From contig JADFRG010000024.1 in NCBI GenBank assembly GCA_022561385.1, positions 1 through 41,885 on the forward strand: 41,885 nucleotides of DNA. Reading direction: 5' to 3'. This stretch comes from Chloroflexota bacterium. GTDB lineage: Bacteria; Chloroflexota; Anaerolineae; Anaerolineales; E44-bin32. The notes under the pieces are model-generated. The model was not told the DNA's origin. It saw nothing but the letters and a program-made list of their open reading frames with translations, and did no database searches. Below, one piece after another: positions 17,319-25,639 of this stretch. Each line of letters begins with the position of its first letter. Within the stretch, counting starts at the first letter, position 1. The position numbers and the translations under genes are program-made.

Positions 17319-17933
17319 TCACAAGTAGACCGCCACTTCCTCCAGCGGCCGGCGGTTGCGAACCTTTCCCATGCCGGCCGGCCAGCCGAGGAGCACCAGG
17401 CCTTGCGGCTCCCAGGAGGTCGGAAGATCTAATGCGTCGACGACCAGTGCCTGGGCAAAGAGCGGGGCGCACATCCAACACGCTCCCAGCCCATGGGCAT
17501 GCGCGGCGAGCAATAGATTACCCCCCGCCATGGCAACTCCCTGCACTGCCATACGAACTTCGGCGTCCTGACGATCTCGATCCGGATACTCATCCAGGTC
17601 TTCCCTCGTCAGGCACACGAGAATCGCCACCGGCGCCCCGGTGATCCGATTCCAGGATCGCTCGACGTCCAGCTCAATTTCATGCGGATCGTCTCCATCC
17701 GCCAGCCGATCGGCACGCAAATTCTCTCCCATTGCACTCGCCAGCTTGTCTCGGGTAGCAAAGTCCGAAAGAACCGCAAACCGCCAGGGCTGCCGATTGT
17801 GTGCGGAGGGAGCCTGGCATGCGGTGGATAAGAGCCGGTCCACCAGCTCCAGCTCTAATGGAGCGTCACTGAACCTGCGAACCGATTTCCGGCTGTTTAC
17901 CAGGGCCTCGAATTCTGCGGGACCGGTGCTCAT
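17319..17933 (-). CDS. Nitroreductase-family protein, likely dehydro-F420-0 reductase
   Basis: A 204-aa FMN-dependent nitroreductase-fold protein with SRKSVRRFSDAPL (14-26), APSAHNRQPWRFAV (41-54) and GLGACWMCAP in the C-terminal half. In mycobacteria the same fold is the C-terminal domain of FbiB and reduces dehydro-F420-0 to F420-0. Here cofE stands apart and this protein is encoded between cofE and cofD, so a split-FbiB arrangement is the best reading. The start overlaps the stop of the PPOX gene (ATGA). A general nitroreductase role cannot be excluded from sequence alone. Confidence 0.8.
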   Translation of the reverse strand: MSTGPAEFEALVNSRKSVRRFSDAPLELELVDRLLSTACQAPSAHNRQPWRFAVLSDFATRDKLASAMGENLRADRLADGDDPHEIELDVERSWNRITGAPVAILVCLTREDLDEYPDRDRQDAEVRMAVQGVAMAGGNLLLAAHAHGLGACWMCAPLFAQALVVDALDLPTSWEPQGLVLLGWPAGMGKVRNRRPLEEVAVYL

Positions 17934-18322
17934 CCGCTTGTATTAATCGAAGATGCCTCGATCTCGAAGATCACCCGCACTTCGTTCGGAAGCAGCGCTC
18001 GGAATGGCTTCCCTTCATATTTTTGCGACAGGCGCCCGATATGATCAACCGCTCCCTCTTCCGTCGGACCGGCCGCTAATCCGCGTACCTGAAGGTAGCG
18101 GTAGGATTCGTCCGGATCCTGGATCAGCAGGGCCACTTGAGGCCGGGACGACATGTTCTTCTCCTTCACGCGACCTCGCACGGTGTTGATCTTCAGTTCG
18201 CCGTTCTCGTACAAGAACCAGACCGGAGTGACCTGCGGGCTGCCGTCCGGCATCACGGTCGCCAGGTACGCCACAGCCCGCCTTTCATCTGAAAGTAAAT
18301 CTAGGTGACTCTCAGGGAACAT
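17930..18322 (-). CDS. PPOX-class F420-dependent flavin/deazaflavin oxidoreductase
   Basis: A 130-aa split beta-barrel protein of the pyridoxamine-oxidase-like (PPOX) family. Visible: VAYLATVMPDGSPQVTPVWF (19-38), the typical cofactor-binding strand pair, then KINTVRGRVKEKNM and LQVRGLAAG. Many members in F420 producers use F420H2. The frame opens at a GTG (18328), but AGGAGG stands 5 nt before the ATG at 18322, which is chosen. It is coupled by ATGA to the nitroreductase gene and follows cofE by about 60 nt. Substrate unknown. Confidence 0.82.
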   Translation of the reverse strand: MFPESHLDLLSDERRAVAYLATVMPDGSPQVTPVWFLYENGELKINTVRGRVKEKNMSSRPQVALLIQDPDESYRYLQVRGLAAGPTEEGAVDHIGRLSQKYEGKPFRALLPNEVRVIFEIEASSINTSG

Positions 18323-18383
18323 ACGCACCTCCTAATCCACCACCGCATACGGTGTCCTGAATTGCACGCGGCTCCGGATGCGG

Positions 18384-19136
18384 TTATCGAAAGAGGTCAA
18401 GCTCCTTTGGCCTCATGATCTCCCGGATAGAACCCTCCCTGAGCGGGTGGGGGAATCCGCGCACATGAACCACCGGCCGCTTTTCGTCCGCTTGCCCCAT
18501 CACAATCGAAGCCGCCGCGGCCAGCTCGTCTGCCAGACCCACCTGCGTGACTTCGAGCCTCCGTCCGAACAGATCGGGCTTCCCTCTCAGGTCCAGCAAC
18601 GCCGGAATTTGACTGACACCAATGGCGACCCCCTCCGTTCCCATGCGCCAGGCGCGCCCGTGCGAATCGATGATCAGGACTCCCAGCGAAGCGCCGCTCG
18701 CGCGCTCAAGAGATTCCCGGATCTCGTTCGCGGATCGTTCGGGATCCTCCGGAAGGAGCAACACGGTCTGATCGCCTTCGACGTTCGAGTGGTCCACGCC
18801 GGCGTTTGCACACACGAATCCCAGGCGGTGCTCGACAATGATCAGGCCGGGGCGCACACGCAACACTTCCCTGGATTCGGAGAGGATCACCTCGACCAGT
18901 CGGGGATCCTTATGCGCCTCTTCGGCAAGATTTCGGGCAGGCTTCGAAGGCTGGATCTGGCTCAGATCCACGGTCCGGTCTTCGGCCTTGGAGACAATCT
19001 TCTGAGCCACCGCCAGCAGGTCGCCCGTCTCTAGCTCAATCCCGGCCTGTTTGACGCTGATGAAAATCAGCCCTGCCAGGTCATCCCCGGGACGAATCAA
19101 CGGGATCCCCGGCAGGGCCGTCAGAGTCATCTGCAT
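18384..19136 (-). CDS. cofE: F420-0:gamma-glutamyl ligase
   Basis: A 250-aa CofE protein that adds glutamates to F420-0 with GTP. Family marks are LAVAQKIVSKAEDR (about 41-54), FVCANAGVDHSNV, ESLERASGASLGVLIIDSHG and RAWRMGTEGVAIGVSQIPALLDLRG. The length is that of stand-alone CofE, so the FbiB C-terminal reductase domain is missing and is probably supplied by the gene at 17319-17933. The ATG at 19136 lies 11 nt after the NADPH:F420 oxidoreductase stop and lacks a clear Shine-Dalgarno sequence, which suggests coupling. Confidence 0.92.
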   Translation of the reverse strand: MQMTLTALPGIPLIRPGDDLAGLIFISVKQAGIELETGDLLAVAQKIVSKAEDRTVDLSQIQPSKPARNLAEEAHKDPRLVEVILSESREVLRVRPGLIIVEHRLGFVCANAGVDHSNVEGDQTVLLLPEDPERSANEIRESLERASGASLGVLIIDSHGRAWRMGTEGVAIGVSQIPALLDLRGKPDLFGRRLEVTQVGLADELAAAASIVMGQADEKRPVVHVRGFPHPLREGSIREIMRPKELDLFR

Positions 19137-19147
19137 TGTGCGCTTGG

Positions 19148-19822
19148 CTAAGTCGGCGCCTGCTCTCCCGTAATCCGGATACCGGCGGATTTGATCTTAT
19201 AACGCTTGTTGATGCCGATCAGCACCGCTACGAGTCCCTCCGCCACCACCGAGTTTTGCAGCGGGCCGGCATCCCACCCGGTCAGCCCGGCCGCCGCAAC
19301 CAACTGCAGCGTCTGCTCCTTTGCCGCATCGCTATCTCCGCATACCAGCACGTCGCTGGCGATCGGGCCGTCCTGCCGAAGATGGATATGCGATACTGCT
19401 TGAAAGGCGGCCGTGACCGAAACCGCATCGCCCAGAATTTCTTGAGCTTCCTGCGCGGCGCTGCCGGCCGGCGGCATCCTCACTCCCGCCACGTTCTCCG
19501 TATCTAACGGCACCGTTACGTTCACCAGAAGCTTGCCGGAAAGTAGGTCTTTCAGGGGCTCCAACGTCGCGCGCTGAGCAGCATATGGCACCGTTAATAT
19601 GGCGATGTCGCAGGCCTTGGCCGCGTCGGCATTTAACATGGCGTCCACGAAATCCCGCTCCAGCCGCGCGTTGAGATCCGCGGCCACCCCGGCCGCCTTT
19701 TCGCTCGAACGTGAGCCAATAATTACGTGGTAGCCGGCTTGCGCCCAACGGTACGCGAGCCCGGGGCCCTCATTGCCGGTTCCACCGAGGATTGCCAGAG
19801 TCAGGATCAGACGATCGGTCAT
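19148..19822 (-). CDS. fno: NADPH:F420 oxidoreductase
   Basis: A 224-aa Rossmann protein exchanging hydride between NADP(H) and F420. The N-terminal fingerprint LAILGGTGNEGPGLAYRWA, followed by VIIGSR, is typical of Fno/NpdG. Further marks are DIAILTVPYAA and a C-terminal LTGWDAGPLQNSVVAEGL. The frame extends 13 residues upstream, but the ATG at 19822 overlaps the ssnA stop as ATGA and starts right before the Rossmann strand, so it is chosen. It makes F420H2 available to, or removes it from, the enzymes of this gene run, linking the F420 and amidohydrolase blocks. Confidence 0.9.
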   Translation of the reverse strand: MTDRLILTLAILGGTGNEGPGLAYRWAQAGYHVIIGSRSSEKAAGVAADLNARLERDFVDAMLNADAAKACDIAILTVPYAAQRATLEPLKDLLSGKLLVNVTVPLDTENVAGVRMPPAGSAAQEAQEILGDAVSVTAAFQAVSHIHLRQDGPIASDVLVCGDSDAAKEQTLQLVAAAGLTGWDAGPLQNSVVAEGLVAVLIGINKRYKIKSAGIRITGEQAPT

Positions 19823-21180
19823 ACTTGCTCCATTGGAACGTTCGCTTGGTAGCGGTCCCACATAGCGGCCGCTAGCTCCCGAGACCGTGCGGTAATTTCC
19901 GCTTCGTCCAGAGTGAGCAGCTCCCGATCGCGCATCAGCACGTTGCCGGCCACAATGGTCGTGGTGACCATGGATGCGTGAAAACCAAACAGGATGTGCC
20001 AGGGGAGATTATCGGCAGACAGGGGCGTTGTGGGATGGTAGTCGACAAAAATCAAATCCGCATGCGCTCCGGGTTCGATCACTCCCACCGGTGCGCCTGG
20101 AAAGTAAGTGCTCGCTAGCGCGGAATTGTTGTAGACGGCCATTTGGATGAGGTCCCCACCGCCCATGCGCCTTGGATCCCGCCGCCACACCTTGTGCACC
20201 AGGTAGGCGGTCTTCCATTCCTCCCACATAGCGTTTGAAAAGCCATCGTTTCCAAGGCAAATACGCACACCGGCGCGCAACATCGACTCAATTTCTGCTA
20301 CTCCGACGGCGTTGTTCATGTTCGAACGTGGCTGATGGCTTACCCAGCTGCCGCTGTCTGCGAGGAGTTCGATCTCGCGGGTGTCTACATGGACCGCATG
20401 GGCTACGATGGTGCGCTCGCTCAGGATACCATGCTTTACCAGGCGGTCGACCACCCGCAGGCCGCTCTTGGCCTGGCTGTCGTATTCATCCGCCTCATGC
20501 TCCGCCACGTGAATGTGGAATCCGGTACCCGCCGGTGCACGCTCCACGCACTCCTGCAGCGTTTCGTCGGAGAGCGTCAGACTGGCATGTAGCCCAAAGC
20601 TCGCCGCCAGCCGACCCTCGGCCGGCGAATCGGCGGCGCAATGTTCCAAGAATCGCAGGTTTTCTGCGATCGCGGCTTGCGCCTTGTCTTCCCCGGCCCG
20701 ATCGGTCACTTCATAACACAACACTGCCCGCAAACCAGCCTGGGCCACTGCCTCCCCGATCACATCCAGTGAGCCGTCGATGGCATTGGGGGAAGCGTGG
20801 TGGTCGAAAAGTGTGGTTGTGCCGTGTTTTACTGCGTCTACAAGCGAGACCAGCGCCGAATAACGAACATCCTGCTCGGTTAACGCCCTGTCCAGCGGCC
20901 ACCAGAGCTTTTCGAGGATCTCCGGGAAATCCTTCGGCGCCCGCCCCGGAATCGGCATGCCCCTGGCAAACGCGCTGTAGAAATGAGTATGGGCGCAGAT
21001 GTTGCCCGGCATGACGTACTGGCCCCCAGCGTCGAGGCCATCCTCATCCTTGTATTTAGCGGCGAGTTCCTTGGTTGGCCCGAGCTCACGGACCAACCCA
21101 CCTTCGATATAAAGCCCGTGGTCCTCGAGGATCTGGTTGGGCTCTCCCCAGGTGATGAGATTGGCGTTGTGGATCAGCAT
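19819..21180 (-). CDS. ssnA: SsnA-type aminohydrolase
   Basis: A 453-aa amidohydrolase-superfamily protein resembling E. coli SsnA, found beside xdhD/ygfM and ygfK there. Metal-binding motif HTHFYSAFARGM (64-75), then LWWPLDRALTEQDVRYSAL (about 92-110), the HIHVAEHEADE stretch with the second metal His, VAHAVHVD, and a late NDGFSNAMWEEWK segment with the catalytic Asp. Family members deaminate or hydrolyse purine-like rings; the natural substrate of SsnA is not firmly known. Its ATG at 21180 overlaps by 7 nt the end of a 37-codon ORF and has no good Shine-Dalgarno sequence of its own. Confidence 0.88.
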   Translation of the reverse strand: MLIHNANLITWGEPNQILEDHGLYIEGGLVRELGPTKELAAKYKDEDGLDAGGQYVMPGNICAHTHFYSAFARGMPIPGRAPKDFPEILEKLWWPLDRALTEQDVRYSALVSLVDAVKHGTTTLFDHHASPNAIDGSLDVIGEAVAQAGLRAVLCYEVTDRAGEDKAQAAIAENLRFLEHCAADSPAEGRLAASFGLHASLTLSDETLQECVERAPAGTGFHIHVAEHEADEYDSQAKSGLRVVDRLVKHGILSERTIVAHAVHVDTREIELLADSGSWVSHQPRSNMNNAVGVAEIESMLRAGVRICLGNDGFSNAMWEEWKTAYLVHKVWRRDPRRMGGGDLIQMAVYNNSALASTYFPGAPVGVIEPGAHADLIFVDYHPTTPLSADNLPWHILFGFHASMVTTTIVAGNVLMRDRELLTLDEAEITARSRELAAAMWDRYQANVPMEQV

Positions 21181-21287
21181 TCGATAATTTCCATGGCGAC
21201 TACCGCCACGGCTTCGCGGCGATCACCGCGCGCCGGGGCTTCGCGGGGCAGTATTTCCGGCCGTAAATATAGCTGCGAATGACTCAT
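21174..21287 (-). CDS. Possible 37-aa leader peptide overlapping ssnA
   Basis: ATG at 21287 opens a 37-codon frame (MSHSQLYLRPEILPREA...AMEIIEC) whose TGA at 21176-21174 lies inside the first codons of ssnA. GC-rich third positions look like those of the neighbouring genes. There is no strong ribosome-binding site, only a GAAGA just before the ATG. It could couple ssnA translation or be chance. Confidence 0.35.
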   Translation of the reverse strand: MSHSQLYLRPEILPREAPARGDRREAVAVVAMEIIEC

Positions 21288-21363
21288 TCTTCGAGTGGTC
21301 CTGGAAACCGGTCGGCACTTATCGAAGAGCGGGGATGCTCAACGCCGTCGCAGGCACACCCTG

Positions 21364-21418
21364 CGAACGACCACCGATCCGGGGTGAGCCGATTTTAACA
21401 TGGAATGTCGGTCGTTCG
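21364..21418. repeat. Spaced inverted repeat in the hydA-ssnA gap
   Basis: CGAACGACC (21364-21372) pairs perfectly with GGTCGTTCG (21410-21418) over a 37-nt loop that contains further self-complementary pieces. It lies between hydA (stop 21442) and the start of the ssnA region, so it may be an RNA fold in the intercistronic mRNA. No U-run follows, so it is not a standard terminator. Confidence 0.5.
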
Positions 21419-21441
21419 GCCACTCCGGCCCCCGGAAAACT

Positions 21442-22869
21442 CTAGAGGATCTGGGCGCCCGGAGAACGCCGCAGAAAGCGACCCATTCCGGGCCGGCCCA
21501 GCCATCGGTCGCCATCGACAATGAGCTGGCCGCGCAGGAACACCTTTTCGGGAAATCCTGTTAGCTCCCAACCTTCATAGAGGTTGTAGTCGGTCCGATG
21601 GTGGGCGTAAGCCAACCCATAGGTGAGGGAGCGCTCGGGATCCCAGATCACGATGTCTGCATCCGAGCCGGGGAGCAGATCTCCTTTCTTGGGATAGAGG
21701 CCGAAAATTTTGGCCGGATTGGTGGACATCAAGGCCACATACTGCTCGGGAGTGAGGCGTCCTTTGCCCACCCCGTACGTCCAGAGCACCGGCATCCGAT
21801 CCCCCACTCCTGGAAGGCCATTTGGGATTTTGGTGAAGTCGCTGGCTCCTAATTCTTTGCCCGGGACAGCGACCTGCTCACCTTCATACTCGATGGAGAT
21901 GGTGCCATCGTAGAAAAATGGACAATGATCGGTGCCGATGGTTTGCAGGCTGTCGTCGGACAGCCCGGCCCAGAGCGCCTCATTGTCCATGTGGGTTCGC
22001 ATCGGCGGCGAACAGATCCACTTCGCGCCATCCGATCGGCTGAGGTGCTCTTCGGTGAAGAAGAGATACTGCGGGCAGGTCTCCCCCATTACCTTTACCC
22101 CCCGCTCTCTCCCATAACGGATCTGATCCAGACCCCCGGCCGTGTTTACATGCACCACGTAGAGCGGCGCATGGGCCTGCTCCGCTAGCGCAATCCCCCG
22201 CAGCACGGCCTCTGCCGCTCCCCAGGCCGGCCTGGTGCGGGCATGCCACTCCGCTTGTGTATGGCCGTCCGCAAGAGCCTCGGCGGTCAGGATCTCGATT
22301 ACGTCTCCGTTCTCAGCGTGCAGCAAGGTGAGCATGCCATGTTCGGCCGCGAGCCGCAAAACTTCGAAAATCTCGCCGTCTTGTAATCGCAACCGGCCGT
22401 TATAAGCGGTAAACACCTTCAAGGTCGTAATTCCACGATCTCTGAGCTTTGGAATTTCGGCTCGAATGTTACCGTCCAGTCGAGTGACGTTCATGTGCAG
22501 CCCGTAGTCGATCGCGGCTTTAGGCTGCGCCTTCGCCTGCCAGGCATCTATGCTCTCCGCCAGAGATTCGGAGCCGAGCGGCACGAAGTCCAACACGGTG
22601 GTTGTTCCCCCAAACGCGGCCGCCTTCATGCCGGTGTAGTGATCGTCCGAGGATATGGTGTCAAACATGGGGAGATCCAGATGGGTGTGGGGGTCAATCC
22701 CCCCGGGCATGATCAGCTTTCCCGTGGCGTCGATCACTTCCGCCTGATCGAGTTTAAGGTCCGTGCCCACCTGCTCGATGATCTCGCCCTTGATGTGCAG
22801 ATCGCCTTTTTCCTGGCCGCGTACGGTCAGCAGGGTGCCGCCCTTGATCAGCATGCTCTGTGTGTTCAC
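21442..22869 (-). CDS. hydA: D-hydantoinase/dihydropyrimidinase-family hydrolase
   Basis: A 475-aa amidohydrolase with the binuclear metal site: HTHLD (around 61-65), the carboxylated Lys in TTLKVFTAYNGRL (about 148-160), LLHAENGDV and the later GTDHCPF with the catalytic Asp. Such enzymes open cyclic ureides such as hydantoins, dihydropyrimidines and related rings; the E. coli relative HyuA/HydA belongs to the ygeW-yqeC region. The frame starts with GTG at 22869. No Shine-Dalgarno sequence is seen, but TATAAT lies exactly 7 nt upstream of the GTG, so the mRNA is probably leaderless. It is the first gene of the long minus-strand run down to aspS. Confidence 0.92.
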   Translation of the reverse strand: MNTQSMLIKGGTLLTVRGQEKGDLHIKGEIIEQVGTDLKLDQAEVIDATGKLIMPGGIDPHTHLDLPMFDTISSDDHYTGMKAAAFGGTTTVLDFVPLGSESLAESIDAWQAKAQPKAAIDYGLHMNVTRLDGNIRAEIPKLRDRGITTLKVFTAYNGRLRLQDGEIFEVLRLAAEHGMLTLLHAENGDVIEILTAEALADGHTQAEWHARTRPAWGAAEAVLRGIALAEQAHAPLYVVHVNTAGGLDQIRYGRERGVKVMGETCPQYLFFTEEHLSRSDGAKWICSPPMRTHMDNEALWAGLSDDSLQTIGTDHCPFFYDGTISIEYEGEQVAVPGKELGASDFTKIPNGLPGVGDRMPVLWTYGVGKGRLTPEQYVALMSTNPAKIFGLYPKKGDLLPGSDADIVIWDPERSLTYGLAYAHHRTDYNLYEGWELTGFPEKVFLRGQLIVDGDRWLGRPGMGRFLRRSPGAQIL

Positions 22870-22876
22870 GATGTCA

Positions 22877-22882
22877 ATTATA
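22877..22882 (-). promoter_or_regulatory. -10 element of a leaderless hydA promoter
   Basis: Perfect TATAAT on the minus strand, ending 7 nt before the hydA GTG, so transcription would begin at or next to the start codon. No good -35 hexamer is visible, which hints at an activator or another promoter type. Confidence 0.65.
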
Positions 22883-22927
22883 GGTTCATCGAGGGGACGA
22901 CTGTGCCTCCCGAACGAGCTCCGCCTG

Positions 22928-22952
22928 AATCAAAAGGCGCCCCGTGGGGCGC
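22928..22952 (-). terminator. Rho-independent terminator of the DUF2207 operon
   Basis: Minus strand: GCGCCC-CACG-GGGCGC followed by CTTTTGATT. It lies between the stop of the zinc-ribbon gene (22981) and the hydA promoter, so it separates the two transcription units. Confidence 0.75.
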
Positions 22953-22980
22953 GGCGTCGGCACAACGGTCCCGAGTGAAT

Positions 22981-23499
22981 CTAACTTAGGAAATACTCCG
23001 CGCCGCAGTATGGGCAGTGCAGCACACCCTTGCCTGCAAACTTCACCTCGCCCCCGCAAAACTTGCAGCGTTGCAGCTCGTGAATGCTGGAAGCCTCCGA
23101 TGAAAATAACGTGCCCTCATCCCAATTGATGTACCCGCTGAACAGGCCCATGCCCACTAATGAGTGAACCTGGCCCTGCACCTCTTTGCGGCTGGTTCCG
23201 AGCTCGAGCACAAGTTCCCTGATCTGTACCTCGCCTTTGCTCGCCACCATGTCCAGGATCTTGCGAAGCTCGGCGCGTTCTTCGCCCTCTTCCTGCTCCC
23301 GGCGGGACCGGGTGACCAGCACGACACCAATCGCGGCGAGTATAGCGGCCGGAACCCCGGCCAGCCCCAGGCCAACGATGGCTCCCCCAACATTGAGCTC
23401 TCCGGCCGCGGTCTGGCCGAGCGCGAACAGCGCGCCGAAGCCGAAAATCAGGAGGCCTCCCAGAATCATAAGAATGCCAGACACTCGCCCGAGATTCAT
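22981..23499 (-). CDS. Membrane protein with helical/winged-helix segment and C-terminal zinc ribbon
   Basis: A 172-aa protein with two transmembrane segments (about 7-27 and 42-63), a charged linker, a predicted winged-helix-like region (about 75-120; KILDMVASKGEVQIRELVLELG) and a zinc ribbon with Cys145, 148, 162, 165. I know no function. Its ATG follows the stop of the DUF2207 gene directly (TAGATG), so the two are a translational pair and may form one membrane complex. Confidence 0.8.
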   Translation of the reverse strand: MNLGRVSGILMILGGLLIFGFGALFALGQTAAGELNVGGAIVGLGLAGVPAAILAAIGVVLVTRSRREQEEGEERAELRKILDMVASKGEVQIRELVLELGTSRKEVQGQVHSLVGMGLFSGYINWDEGTLFSSEASSIHELQRCKFCGGEVKFAGKGVLHCPYCGAEYFLS

Positions 23500-25368
23500 C
23501 TATCCAAATCCCGCCGATCCACCGCCTCCACCCCCGCCGCCGCTGAAGCCCCCTCCGCCGAATCCCCCGCCTCCGCTTGTGCCGGTCGAGGAGGGAGCCG
23601 AGCGCAACACGCGGCCGGTGCTGTTGAGCATGCTCGTAAGGCCGGCGCTCATGCTTTGCAACCCCCCGGTCATGCTGTCCGATATGCCCTGCAGCCCACC
23701 CGATCCCCGGGGTCCACCGCCGACCCGTCCGATCGTAGCGGCCCTTGATCCTCCGTACCTACGGGCGCCATAAGGCACCCACCAGATCGGCACCGGAGTG
23801 CTTGGCTCGGCCGCAAACTTGCGCACGTAGGATTCGCGAATTCCGAAGGCAATTGCGTAAGGCAAGTATCGCTCGAATAATTCGGCGACCTGCTTGAGGT
23901 CTTCGATCTTATCGATTCGCTGCAGGTACACCTTGAAGGCATTCCATCGGGCAGCCGCTTCCGATCCCTTGACCGTTTTGGCCGGCATTACCCCGCCGGC
24001 GATAATCACTGCGATACCGGTCACAACCATCCCTCCAAACAGGCAGGGAAACATGGTGGTGTACCTCGCCAGCACCGAACCCAGGCAGATACCGATTCCG
24101 ATCCCGAAGGCCACCAGCGCAAACCCAATCGCGCGCCACATCTTACGAGTGGCGTCCGGATTCTTTCGGAACAGTCCGCGCGTTTCCATTTCCATGTAGA
24201 GCTTGGATTGAATCTTGGGCAGAGTGGTATAGAACTTGTTGCGCAGGTCACTGAGCCCAACAGTGTTCTTGCCCCCTCTAAAGATCCCACCCATTACGGC
24301 CAGCTCGACCGCGTTCAACGACACGTCGCTTTCTTGTTTTCGAAATACGAAGTCGGCGGATCCCAGGCCGAGCCAGCCCTTCTTGTTGGTCTCTTCAATT
24401 CGCAGGGCGCCTTTGCGTCCCAAGTCGACGATGGTGGCAACCACATCCCGCATGTCCGCCTTCTCGTCGATCAAGGTCCCGAGCACCCCGGGTGGCAGGC
24501 TGTCCGGCGGCTCCGTGATGTATTCCGGTACCGGGCCGACCTGCGGATCTCGCCCTCGTGTGTACCAGAGCAGGTACACGAGCGCCGGACCTCCGATGAT
24601 CAGCAGTGCCGCGAGCAGCCCCAAGCCGATATCCACGAATGGCTTGACGTTTTCGTCGTAAAAGAACTCGTTATCGAATTCTTGTTGCCAGCCTGGTTCT
24701 TCATTCGGGATAATGCCGTGCGTGAATTCGATACCCACCTCCAGTGAATCGGTGGGCGACATCGTTCCGTTGGCCAGGAAGGTCACGCGGGTCCCATCCG
24801 GGCTCTGACCCCAGGTGGCGGCTACACCCGCCGAATCAATGAGCTGGAACTGCGCGCCGGGCGGCAGCACCACCGTGACACCCGCCTCCTGGATACGGAA
24901 ATCGCGGTCGGTGGCTATGGCCTTCCACTGGAGTTTGTCGCCGGTGTCATACACCCGCAGCGCATCCTTCACGGTGTAGGAAATGTCGAACGTGCGGATT
25001 TGGTTGGCGGTCGGTGGGAAGTACCAGCGGATCGACAGGTCTCCGCCCTCTCGCCTGGCATCGAATGTGAATGGCTGCTGGCTTAAACCGCCCTCGCGGT
25101 AGAACCCTACTCCCGGTTCACTGACCGAAATCCCGGTGATCCCGCCAGTCTTGGCCAGCGGAATTTCACGGAATCCGAAGGTGAAGGTACCGTCCGTGAA
25201 ATTTATGCGTTGTCGTTCGACCACATGCAGGTCACCGTTAGGAAGGATGGTGAGGGTCGTGTCCCAGCCTTCCCAATAAAGGGATTTGGTCTGGGCCCGA
25301 ACCGGCTGGCCGACGGCGAGCATTCCGGTGACAAGCAGCAGAGGTAGGAAGGTGAGCAATCGTCGCAT
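23500..25368 (-). CDS. DUF2207 domain-containing membrane protein
   Basis: A 622-aa envelope protein. Signal peptide 1-26 (LLTFLPLLLVTGMLAVG...VRAQ), a large outside beta-rich DUF2207 domain (about 30-240), a membrane span at about 247-270 (GLLAALLIIGGPALVYLLWY), a cytoplasmic domain with ADMRDVVATIVDLGRKGALRIEE, and two close spans at about 415-460. The last 24 residues are almost only Gly with Phe/Ser, a low-complexity tail typical of this family. The function of DUF2207 proteins is unknown. The promoter probably lies in the 271-nt divergent gap 25369-25639, where TATCAT stands about 20 nt before the ATG; nothing else was recognised in that gap apart from a run of G near 25605. Confidence 0.88.
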   Translation of the reverse strand: MRRLLTFLPLLLVTGMLAVGQPVRAQTKSLYWEGWDTTLTILPNGDLHVVERQRINFTDGTFTFGFREIPLAKTGGITGISVSEPGVGFYREGGLSQQPFTFDARREGGDLSIRWYFPPTANQIRTFDISYTVKDALRVYDTGDKLQWKAIATDRDFRIQEAGVTVVLPPGAQFQLIDSAGVAATWGQSPDGTRVTFLANGTMSPTDSLEVGIEFTHGIIPNEEPGWQQEFDNEFFYDENVKPFVDIGLGLLAALLIIGGPALVYLLWYTRGRDPQVGPVPEYITEPPDSLPPGVLGTLIDEKADMRDVVATIVDLGRKGALRIEETNKKGWLGLGSADFVFRKQESDVSLNAVELAVMGGIFRGGKNTVGLSDLRNKFYTTLPKIQSKLYMEMETRGLFRKNPDATRKMWRAIGFALVAFGIGIGICLGSVLARYTTMFPCLFGGMVVTGIAVIIAGGVMPAKTVKGSEAAARWNAFKVYLQRIDKIEDLKQVAELFERYLPYAIAFGIRESYVRKFAAEPSTPVPIWWVPYGARRYGGSRAATIGRVGGGPRGSGGLQGISDSMTGGLQSMSAGLTSMLNSTGRVLRSAPSSTGTSGGGGFGGGGFSGGGGGGGGSAGFG

Positions 25369-25639
25369 AGGGGTCCGCTCAAGCGGACAAATGATACATT
25401 CGACTCCCGCGCAAGTCGAGCCGTCCCGGGTCCGATGGCTGAGTCAGGTCAGGCGTTGCCGCATGTACAAGTAGTGTAGGGCACACGTAAGGTGCGTCTT
25501 GGCGCATTGGCCGTAGACTAAGATCTGAAAGCCTAGCTACGGGCTCCTAGCAGATGCATATTTCAACGAAAACCAGTATAGACAGGCTAAACGCGCTGTT
25601 ACCTAGGGGGGGGCCCTTAATGAGGTTCCGAACCACCCA

